This document shows, piece by piece, positions 1 through 5,498 of a DNA stretch of 6,375 nucleotides. The position numbers and the translations under genes were made by a program. Numbering within the stretch: the first letter of the stretch is position 1; every line of letters begins with the position of its first letter. The notes under the pieces were generated by a model. That model had not been told where the DNA came from and searched no databases. It worked only from the letters and a program-made list of their open reading frames with translations. This DNA is from Actinomycetota bacterium (GTDB taxonomy: Bacteria; Actinomycetota; Actinomycetes; Streptosporangiales; Streptosporangiaceae), in contig PMST01000651.1 in the NCBI GenBank assembly GCA_003168295.1, positions 1 through 6,375 on the forward strand. Reading direction: 5' to 3'.

Positions 1-856
1 AGTTCATCCGCCGCGTGTAGGTCCCGCCGGAGTCGGTTGGGAAGTGCCGGGCCAGCTCCCGGAAGAACCTGTTCATGACCTCTGCCCGCCCGCAGTCCCG
101 CCAGAGCGGGTAGAACCAGTCGCGGAACCAGCGAGTCCCCCGGCGAGGGAAATCGTCGGTGTTGCCGGTGAACCGGCGGTAGACGCCCTTGGCCTCGCGA
201 TCCATGCCCAGCGCCGTGTAGAGGTCATAGATGTAGAACTCGGCCCACTTGCTGTCGCCCCAGATCTCATACGCCGGTGAGCCGTGGACGCCGTTGTTGG
301 CGCTCTCCACGGAATGCCCGATCTCATGAGCGGGCAGCTCGCGAGCGAGGGCGTTGCCCTCCCGCCAGCTGTCCAGCCCGCAGTCGCTGACGTTGTGGTA
401 GTCGTGGACCGGGCTGACGTAGTAGCCCGCGTGGCCGCCGCCGTGCCGCCCGGCGTGGTGGATGGAGTAGATGCGCGGGTCGAACCCGAACGCCTCGCCG
501 TAGGTTGCCTTGGAGTACTGCCAGGTCGCATTGATGAACCTGGGCAGCCACCGGACCTCAGCCCAGCGCACGTCGGGGTCCACGTAGATCGCGCAGTGCT
601 CGTCGCTGTGGTAGAGCCGGAGCAACTGGCGGTGGTCGAACCAGTGCTCCTGCCAGGTGGCCGGCGGATCAGCCAACTGACGCTCCGACTCTGCCTCCAC
701 CAGGTCCTCCCACCTCTGGGCATGGCCCGCCAGGTTCGTCAAGCCCTTACCAACGCGATCGTAGGCCAGTGAGCTCGCTTGCCGTACCTCGGCCTTTGCC
801 ACGGCGTGGTGGGCGGACCCCCTCCTCGACGGCAAGTCGCCAAGTCCCGATACCAT
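1..856 (-). CDS. Putative zinc-metallopeptidase-like protein (HEIGH motif), partial at left edge
   Basis: The minus-strand frame is open from an ATG at 856 to the left edge (about 285 residues, no stop in the window), so the C-terminus is missing. Its key motif is HEIGH at about residues 177-181, the HExxH signature of zincin metallopeptidases. Candidate third zinc ligands are Glu206 in KWAEFYIYD, 25 residues after the second His and gluzincin-like, or His191. The metzincin spacing is not met. The protein is rich in Trp, Tyr and His, with stretches such as HAGRHGGGHAGYYVSP, which suggests an extracellular or carbohydrate-associated domain. No signal peptide is visible after the ATG. The start is uncertain: ATG 856 has only a weak GGA nine bases upstream, and GTG 802 and TTG 742 are alternatives. 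Codon third positions are G/C-rich throughout. It is divergent to the dehydratase gene and has no obvious link to the other genes. I do not recognise a named family; peptidase activity is inferred from the motif only. Confidence 0.72.
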   Translation of the reverse strand, partial: MVSGLGDLPSRRGSAHHAVAKAEVRQASSLAYDRVGKGLTNLAGHAQRWEDLVEAESERQLADPPATWQEHWFDHRQLLRLYHSDEHCAIYVDPDVRWAEVRWLPRFINATWQYSKATYGEAFGFDPRIYSIHHAGRHGGGHAGYYVSPVHDYHNVSDCGLDSWREGNALARELPAHEIGHSVESANNGVHGSPAYEIWGDSKWAEFYIYDLYTALGMDREAKGVYRRFTGNTDDFPRRGTRWFRDWFYPLWRDCGRAEVMNRFFRELARHFPTDSGGTYTRRMN

Positions 857-881
857 CGACCACGATCCGAGCACAGGACAC

Positions 882-887
882 GGGGGA
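882..887 (+). promoter_or_regulatory. Ribosome binding site of the dehydratase gene
   Basis: The purine run GGGGGA ends six bases before ATG 894. This favours ATG 894 over the in-frame TTG at 888, which would leave no spacer. The two divergent starts (856 and 894) are only about 37 bases apart, so the promoters of both genes must overlap each other or lie inside the opposite gene's 5' end. Confidence 0.6.
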
Positions 888-893
888 TTGACG

Positions 894-2660
894 ATGACCG
901 ACAACCAGGATTGGAAGCCGGGGCAGGACACGCAGGCGGTCGCGACGGCGCGGCTCCTGGGACAGGACCCGGACAAGATCCACTGCCCCGCCTGGGGGGT
1001 CATCGGCAACCTCGGTGACAGCATCTGCTACGCCGGGGTCCCGGCGAAGGTCGAGGCGATCCAGGCTGAGCTGAGCCGCCGGGTGGCGGACGCTGATCTG
1101 CCGGTGCGGGTCATCGCGCCTAACTTCGCGAGCGGGATCTCCGACGGGCAGCGCAATGGCACGCCGGAGATGCGGTATTCGCTGATCGGCCGGGAGACCA
1201 CCAACGACGGCGTGTGCCTGCACTTGGAGGGCAGCGACGTCCGCGGGGTGATCGCCGTGGTCGCCTGCGACAAGCCGCCGGTCGGGACGCTGGCCGCGAT
1301 CCTGGAGCACAATGTGCCCGCGGTGATCATGTCCGACGGGTCGATCCGCCCCGGCATCGACTCGGTCACCGGCGAGCCGATCGACATCATCTCCTGCTTT
1401 CAGGCGGCGGAGGAGCCGTCGGCCGAACGGCGCCGCATCGCGCTGGAGGCCTCGCCCGGCCACGGCAGCTGCGGCGGCATGTTCACCTACAACACGATGC
1501 AGTCGTTCATCGCGACCTGCGGCATGGAGCCGCTGCACATGGTGAGCCCGGCCTCGGAGGACCCTCGCCGTATCGCGGAATTCCCGGCCCAGCTGCTGGA
1601 TGCGCTGCAGGTGCTGGCGAAGCGCAACATCCGGCCCCGTGACATTGTCACTCCGGCGTCGCTGCGGAACGCGACGCTGGTGGCGATCGCCATGGGTGGT
1701 TCCACCAACGTCGTGCTGCACGCGCCGGAACTGGCCCGGGCCGCCGGCATCGACTTCTGGCGCGAGGTCATCACTCAGGACGAATTCAACCGCGCGTCGC
1801 GGACACTGCCGGTGCTGGTGAACGCGCGCCCGTTCGGTCGTTACTCGATGGTCGACATCGACGCCAAGGGCGGCCTGCCGGTGATCGTCCGCGAGCTGCT
1901 CGGTGCCGGGCTGCTCGAAAGCACCTGCCTGACCTGCACCGGAGAGACCCTCGCCGAGCAGGTGGCCCGGCTCGGGCCGCCCGCCCCGGACGGCGAGGTC
2001 ATCCATCCGCTGTCGGCGCCGTTCAAGCCGACAGGCGGCCTGCGGATGCTGCACGGCAACCTGGCGCCCCAGGGTGGGGCGGTGATCAAGCTCGCCGGGG
2101 TCGAGGGCGGGATGGCCGACGGCCGGTTCGCCGGGCGCGCCCGCGTCTTCGACAGCGAGGCGGCGCTGATCGAGGCGCTGTCGTCCGCGCCGGAGCGGTT
2201 CGAGGACCGCGACATGGTGGTGATCCGCTACGAGGGTCCGCGCGGCGCTCCGGGCATGCCGGAGATGCTGGATCCGACCTCGCGGATCACCGCGCTGTGC
2301 CGCCGCCGCGGCATCACCATCGCGCTGATGACCGACGCCCGTTTCTCGGGCGGATCGGTAGGACTTGTTATCGGCCACGTCTCACCCGAAGCGGCGCTGG
2401 GCGGCCCGATCGCGCTCATCGCCGACGGCGACACCATCATCGTGGACGTCAACCACGACACCCTGGACTGCGCAGAACTGCAGGACGAGGCCACACTCGC
2501 GGCGCGACAGGCACGGTGGCAGGCCGAAGCCGAGCGCAACGACAGTACCCACCCGCTCGTGCGATCCGCTCGCACCCGGCTCCTGCGGCGGATGCGCGCA
2601 CACGCGCTCCCCCCGCTCCAAGGCGCCGGCCTGTCCGAAGCTGGTGTCCACATCCTGTAG
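894..2660 (+). CDS. IlvD/Edd-family dehydratase (dihydroxy-acid dehydratase-like)
   Basis: This complete 588-residue gene encodes a cytosolic Fe-S dehydratase of the IlvD/Edd family. Known members dehydrate 2,3-dihydroxy acids (branched-chain amino acid synthesis) or sugar acids. Family landmarks appear in order: Cys45 in DSICYAG, Asp84 in GISDG, CDK at 125-127 (Cys ligand, metal-binding Asp, and the Lys that is carbamylated in characterised enzymes), GSCGGMFTYNTM around Cys193, GGSTN, GNLAPQGG, RYEGPRGAPGMPEML, and DARFSGG followed by GHVSPEAALGG. The three Cys match the cluster ligands of actinobacterial dihydroxy-acid dehydratase. Length is normal for the family (about 550-620). Several positions are unusual: CDKPPVG where CDK is usually followed by a Pro-Gly, PGHGSCGGMFTYN rather than the common GMYTAN, and a divergent N-terminus. 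I therefore read it as a diverged paralogue whose substrate is unknown, not necessarily the housekeeping ilvD. It ends one base short of the convergent AraC remnant. Confidence 0.93.
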   Translation: MTDNQDWKPGQDTQAVATARLLGQDPDKIHCPAWGVIGNLGDSICYAGVPAKVEAIQAELSRRVADADLPVRVIAPNFASGISDGQRNGTPEMRYSLIGRETTNDGVCLHLEGSDVRGVIAVVACDKPPVGTLAAILEHNVPAVIMSDGSIRPGIDSVTGEPIDIISCFQAAEEPSAERRRIALEASPGHGSCGGMFTYNTMQSFIATCGMEPLHMVSPASEDPRRIAEFPAQLLDALQVLAKRNIRPRDIVTPASLRNATLVAIAMGGSTNVVLHAPELARAAGIDFWREVITQDEFNRASRTLPVLVNARPFGRYSMVDIDAKGGLPVIVRELLGAGLLESTCLTCTGETLAEQVARLGPPAPDGEVIHPLSAPFKPTGGLRMLHGNLAPQGGAVIKLAGVEGGMADGRFAGRARVFDSEAALIEALSSAPERFEDRDMVVIRYEGPRGAPGMPEMLDPTSRITALCRRRGITIALMTDARFSGGSVGLVIGHVSPEAALGGPIALIADGDTIIVDVNHDTLDCAELQDEATLAARQARWQAEAERNDSTHPLVRSARTRLLRRMRAHALPPLQGAGLSEAGVHIL

Positions 2661-2661
2661 T

Positions 2662-2964
2662 TCAGGAGGCGGCAAACTGACGCTGCCACTCGCTCGGAGG
2701 AATCCCGTAGGCGTCGCGGAACCGGCGGGCGAAGTGAGTGGCATTGGTGAATCCGCAGCGGCTGGCCACTGTGGCCACGGGAAGCAGCGTGCCGGTGGTC
2801 AGCTGCCTGCGTGCCCGTTCTAGGCGGGCGCGGATGATCCACTCGCGGAGCGGCACGGGGTTATCCGACCATACGGTGCAAAGGTGCCGGACTGAGATGT
2901 TATGCGCCCGCGCGATCGTCTGCGCGCTGAGTTCCGCGTCGGCGAGATTCCGCTCAATCTGCAC
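2662..2964 (-). pseudogene. AraC-family regulator remnant (C-terminal DNA-binding domain only)
   Basis: The minus-strand frame encodes about 100 residues of an AraC/XylS-type DNA-binding domain with both helix-turn-helix units. The first lies around LSAQTIARAHNISVRHL and the second around VATVASRCGFTNATHFARRF, followed by the usual family ending YGIPPSEWQRQF. Full-length relatives are about 300 residues, with an N-terminal sensor domain that is absent here. Upstream of the GTG at 2964 the frame still reads as plausible linker (LLSLL) to about 2980, then turns into Arg-rich non-homologous sequence that is simply the antisense of the hydrolase gene. No ribosome binding site precedes the GTG. 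It is most likely a 5'-truncated gene, although a stand-alone DNA-binding domain could in principle be expressed. AraC members such as XylS and BenR activate benzoate oxidation genes, so the intact ancestor may have regulated an aromatic pathway; that is inference. Confidence 0.8.
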
Positions 2965-2966
2965 CA

Positions 2967-2973
2967 GAAGGGA
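2967..2973 (+). promoter_or_regulatory. Ribosome binding site of the alpha/beta hydrolase gene
   Basis: GAAGGGA lies eight bases before ATG 2982. It falls inside the sequence still homologous to the AraC gene on the other strand, so this site may have been acquired when the two sequences were joined. Confidence 0.5.
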
Positions 2974-2981
2974 CAGCAGTA

Positions 2982-3713
2982 ATGACTGACAGCAATCCCA
3001 CCGTCGTCCTGGTGCACGGCGCCTTCGCCGATGCCTCGTCCTTCGCCCGGCTCATCCCGCTGCTGCTCGACGACGGGATCAGCGTGCTCGCCCCGGCCGT
3101 CCCCAACCGCAGCCTGACCGGCGACGCGGCCTAAATCGCCTCGGTCATCCGGCAGATCGACGGTCCCGTGGTCCTGGCCGGGCACTCCTACGGCGGCGCC
3201 GTGATCACCGTGGCGGGAACCGAGGAGAACGTCAAGGCGCTGGTCTACCTGTCGGGCTACGCGCTGACCGAAGGCGAGAGCCTCGCCGAGCTTCAGGGCC
3301 GCTTCCCCGACTCACTGCTGGCCAGCGGGCTGGTCTACCGCACCTACCCGGTGCAGGGATCAGCCGACCCGGGCACCGACGTGTCGGTTGACCCGGCGAA
3401 GTTCCGCGAGATCTTCGCCGCCGACGTGGATGAGGACCTAGCCCGCGTCCTGGCCGTGTCGCAGCGCCCCCTCGCCGCGGCCGCGTTCACCGAGAAAGCC
3501 GCCGCGGCCGCCTGGCGAACCAAGCCGGCCTGGGGTACCCTGTCGGTCGCCGACCACACGATCAACCCCGACGTGGAGCGGTTCGGCTATTCCCGGGCGG
3601 GGATCACCCCGGTCGAGATCGACTCCCACCTGGTCATGCTCTCCCACCCCAAGGAAGCGTTCGCCGTCATCAGGCAGGCGGTCGACAGCCTGCAGGACAC
3701 AACTCGCGGTTGA
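2982..3713 (+). pseudogene. Alpha/beta hydrolase, broken by in-frame stop at codon 51
   Basis: Read through the stop, this frame gives a 243-residue alpha/beta-fold hydrolase of the common actinobacterial esterase-like type. It shows VLVHGAF (residues 9-15, oxyanion region), GHSYGG with nucleophile Ser69, Asp191 in SVADHTINPD as probable acid, and His216 in IDSHLVMLSHP. All triad residues are present and the frame is otherwise intact. A TAA at 3132-3134 replaces codon 51, where relatives of this type usually have Tyr (…DAAY…), so a single TAC-to-TAA change explains it. The 50-residue product made from ATG 2982 would lack the catalytic Ser. An internal GTG at 3168 could restart translation but would omit the first strand and oxyanion motif and has no clear ribosome binding site. 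The exact substrate of the intact enzyme is unknown. A sequencing error at one base, or readthrough, is the alternative. Confidence 0.85.
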
Positions 3714-3726
3714 GGCGCCGGGCTAA

Positions 3727-3825
3727 CCAGGCCGATATCGCAGTGCCCGCGACGACTACCCCACCGTGGCATGGACCTCGTTCACGGACTGGGCGGATCG
3801 CGCGCTAGGCCCCCGCGCCAAATGA
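3727..3825 (+). pseudogene. Possible C-terminal remnant of a lost gene
   Basis: Between the hydrolase and the monooxygenase, a frame bounded by TAA (3724-3726) and TGA (3823-3825) encodes a peptide containing YPTVAWTSFTDWADRALG. Its composition and G/C-rich third positions look protein-coding and unlike a random intergenic frame. It has no good start codon, and I do not recognise the family. It may be the tail of a gene whose body was deleted, which would fit the two damaged genes just upstream. It could also be chance coding-like sequence. Confidence 0.3.
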
Positions 3826-3853
3826 CCCGTGATGCCCTACCGCTGGCCGATTT

Positions 3854-3858
3854 GGAGG
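3854..3858 (+). promoter_or_regulatory. GGAGG Shine-Dalgarno upstream of the monooxygenase
   Basis: This is the strongest Shine-Dalgarno in the region, yet it sits 21 bases before ATG 3880. The start codon ideally spaced from it, GTG 3864, is in a different frame and would give a 35-residue peptide ending at 3971, overlapping the monooxygenase start. In-frame TTG 3862 is only three bases away. How the monooxygenase initiates is therefore unclear. Confidence 0.45.
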
Positions 3859-3879
3859 TACTTGTGCAACTATCGACCG

Positions 3880-5103
3880 ATGGTGCGTATCGGCATTGTC
3901 GGAGCGGGTATCGGGGGATTGTCCCTTGCCCTGGCGCTGCGGGAGCGTGGCCTGCAGGCGGACGTGTTTGAGCAGGCTCCCGAGCTGACGGAGATCGGCG
4001 CTGCGATCGGGCTGGCCGCCAACGCCATCCGCGAGTTTGACCGGCTAGGCCTGGCCGGCGAGCTGACGGCAGCGTCGACCATCCCGACCGAGCTGATCTA
4101 CCGGCACTGGCGGGACGGCAGCCGGATCGCCGCCCACCCGGTGCGCCAGGACGACTGGTACGCCAGGCAATTCGGGGCGCCGTGGTTCGGTGTTCACCGC
4201 GCCGACCTGCAGAAGATCCTCAGCGCTGCCTTCGGCGCGGAGCACGTGCACCTGGGGTGCCGGCTGGTCAACATCACCGAGCAGGCCGACTCGGTGGTGC
4301 TGGAGTTCGCCAACGGGCGGACCCACGTGGCCGACCTGGTGGTCGGCGCCGACGGGGTGCGTTCGGTGGTCCGGCGGTGGATCACCGGGGCCGACGACAT
4401 GGTGTACTCCGGGACCAGCGCGTTCCGCGGCATCGTGCCCACCGAGAACCTGCCCTCGCTACCTGACCCGCACGCCATCCAGTTCTGGATGGGGCCCGAC
4501 GCGCACCTGCTGCACTACGCCATCGGCGGCGCAGGTGAGGCGGTCAACTTCTTCGCGGTCGTGGAGACACCCAGCATCTGGCTGCACGACAGCAGCGTGA
4601 CCGAGGTCGCCGACGAGGTCCCGGTGGCGTCCTTCCGCGGCTGGCACCCGGCGGTGACCGAGATGATCGACGCGGCGTCGAGCCCGATCCGGTGGGGCCT
4701 GTTCACGGTGCGTCCGCTGCTGCGGTGGTACCGGGGCCGGGTGGTCATCTTGGGCGACGCCGCGCACGGGATGCTGCCGCACCACGGGCAGGGCGCGAAC
4801 ACCTCCGTCGAGGACGCGTTCGCGCTGGCCGGGCTGCTGGCCAGCGCCCGGGGTGACGACCTTGAGGCCACGTTCTCCCGCTACCAGGTCCTGCGCCGGG
4901 CCCGGACCCGCAAGATCCAGCGCAGCTCCCAGGTCACCAGCGCCCTGCTCCACCTGCCCGACGGGCCGGCCGCCCGGGCCCGCGACGCGAAGGTGGCCGC
5001 GGTGCCGCAGGACTTCGGGTGGATCCACGAGTACGACGTCCAGCGGGCACTAGAAGCGTCCGGGGTGGTATCCGTAGGACATTCACGGAACGAGGCGCGC
5101 TGA
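3880..5103 (+). CDS. FAD-dependent aromatic monooxygenase (salicylate hydroxylase-like)
   Basis: This 407-residue group A flavoprotein hydroxylase uses NAD(P)H and O2 to hydroxylate aromatic acids in the cytosol. Visible motifs are GxGxxG at residues 8-13 (GAGIGG) followed by the ribose-binding Glu31 in VFEQ, HRADLQ with Arg107, the DG motif GADGVRS at about 156-162, and GDAAHGMLPHHGQGAN from 292. The WIHEYDV segment near the C-terminus recalls salicylate hydroxylase and related enzymes. ATG 3880 is chosen because MVRIGIVGAG is the normal family N-terminus. Upstream in-frame starts (GTG 3829, ATG 3832, TTG 3862) would add a Trp/Tyr-rich tail with no family counterpart. No Shine-Dalgarno sits at the right distance from 3880. 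The stop overlaps the carrier protein start by one base (TGATG), so the two are surely co-translated. Substrate is unknown: salicylate-like, other hydroxybenzoate, or a carrier-bound acyl group. Confidence 0.92.
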   Translation: MVRIGIVGAGIGGLSLALALRERGLQADVFEQAPELTEIGAAIGLAANAIREFDRLGLAGELTAASTIPTELIYRHWRDGSRIAAHPVRQDDWYARQFGAPWFGVHRADLQKILSAAFGAEHVHLGCRLVNITEQADSVVLEFANGRTHVADLVVGADGVRSVVRRWITGADDMVYSGTSAFRGIVPTENLPSLPDPHAIQFWMGPDAHLLHYAIGGAGEAVNFFAVVETPSIWLHDSSVTEVADEVPVASFRGWHPAVTEMIDAASSPIRWGLFTVRPLLRWYRGRVVILGDAAHGMLPHHGQGANTSVEDAFALAGLLASARGDDLEATFSRYQVLRRARTRKIQRSSQVTSALLHLPDGPAARARDAKVAAVPQDFGWIHEYDVQRALEASGVVSVGHSRNEAR

Positions 5104-5348
5104 TGCCCCAGGACCAGGTGCTTGCTGGTATCACCGAGATTCTCGGCGGCGTGGCAGGTATCAGCCAGGCGGACATAACCCCGGAAACGTCCCTGGCCGA
5201 CCTCGGCATCGACTCGCTGATGATGGTGGAGGTCGTCGTCGCGGCGGAGGACCGGTTCGGGTTGCTCATCAGCGACGATGACTGGCCGCGGTTCAAGACC
5301 GTGCTCGACGCCACCCGGTACATCGACCAAGCCGGCGAGTGGCCTTAG
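5103..5348 (+). CDS. Stand-alone acyl carrier protein
   Basis: This 81-residue protein is a free-standing acyl carrier protein. The LGIDSLMMVE motif places the 4'-phosphopantetheine attachment at Ser38. Helix I, the loop ending in ISQADITPETSLADLG, and the acidic helix II/III region (ISDDDWPRF) follow the usual order, and the size is typical. It starts within the stop of the monooxygenase gene (TGATG, one-base overlap), with GAGG at 5092-5095 seven bases upstream, so expression is coupled to the oxygenase. No ketosynthase, acyltransferase, ligase or phosphopantetheinyl transferase is in the window. The coupling suggests that an aromatic or other acyl group is carried on this protein for oxidation or assembly, as in polyketide or aryl-acid natural product pathways. 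A role in primary fatty acid synthesis is unlikely given the neighbours. Confidence 0.93.
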   Translation: MPQDQVLAGITEILGGVAGISQADITPETSLADLGIDSLMMVEVVVAAEDRFGLLISDDDWPRFKTVLDATRYIDQAGEWP

Positions 5349-5351
5349 CGG

Positions 5352-5375
5352 GCGGTCCGAAACCGCTTGAGGCGG
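5352..5375 (+). terminator. Possible terminator or attenuator hairpins after the carrier protein
   Basis: Four bases after the carrier protein stop, GCGGT (5352-5356) can pair with ACCGC (5362-5366). The same CCGC can instead pair with GCGG at 5372-5375, giving two mutually exclusive short hairpins. There is no U-tract directly after. A further GC-rich hairpin lies at 5418-5429 (GCCC, loop GGCT, GGGC), followed by GTTTT. Any of these could end or attenuate the monooxygenase-carrier transcript; the stems are short and the call is weak. Confidence 0.25.
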
Positions 5376-5429
5376 GGCCAGACGTACCCCGTATCCCGGC
5401 CAGTGGATGAAGCCTTGGCCCGGCTGGGC

Positions 5430-5484
5430 GTTTTAGGCATCATTTCCCGAATATGGCGTCTTGGGACGGCCGCGCCGCAGGGAC
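5430..5484 (+). promoter_or_regulatory. AT-richer leader, possible promoter region of the Rieske oxygenase gene
   Basis: In the 150-base gap between the carrier protein and the dioxygenase, the stretch around 5431-5455 (TTTTAGGCATCATTTCC and following) is clearly richer in A/T than anything nearby. This is typical of a regulated intergenic region. I could not find a convincing -35/-10 pair with proper spacing, nor a recognisable AraC/XylS site. The gap suggests that the dioxygenase may have its own promoter rather than relying only on readthrough. Confidence 0.25.
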
Positions 5485-5489
5485 GAGGA
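5485..5489 (+). promoter_or_regulatory. Ribosome binding site of the Rieske oxygenase gene
   Basis: GAGGA lies nine bases before ATG 5499. It supports that start, which gives a protein N-terminus of about the same length as known benzoate dioxygenase alpha subunits. Confidence 0.6.
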
Positions 5490-5498
5490 CGACAGATC

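Noticed and set aside
73..723. 216-residue minus-strand frame starting at 723
   Set aside because: Thr/Ser/Arg-rich composition typical of a shifted frame. The neighbouring minus-strand frame gives the coherent HEIGH protein, open to the window edge.
747..2378. 543-residue open frame on the minus strand opposite the dehydratase
   Set aside because: It is the antisense shadow of a clear IlvD/Edd gene: Arg/His/Gly-rich, without domains, and produced by the G/C bias of third positions.
2668..2687. Hairpin GGCGGC/GCTGCC near the convergent ends of the dehydratase and AraC genes
   Set aside because: Six-base stem with a G-T wobble, no T-tract on either side, and inside the AraC coding sequence; not enough for a terminator call.
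2662..3825. Insertion sequence or transposon as cause of the damaged genes
   Set aside because: No transposase fragment or terminal inverted repeats were seen; only a 7-base direct repeat at the junction.
3771..3971. 66-residue plus-strand frame across the monooxygenase start
   Set aside because: No recognisable protein character and overlaps the nucleotide-binding fold of the monooxygenase in another frame; only its part from GTG 3864 is discussed as a possible leader.
5349..5498. Search for XylS/BenR-type operator half-sites (TGCA plus GGNTA) upstream of the dioxygenase
   Set aside because: No TGCA was found in this gap, so a BenR-like binding site is not supported.
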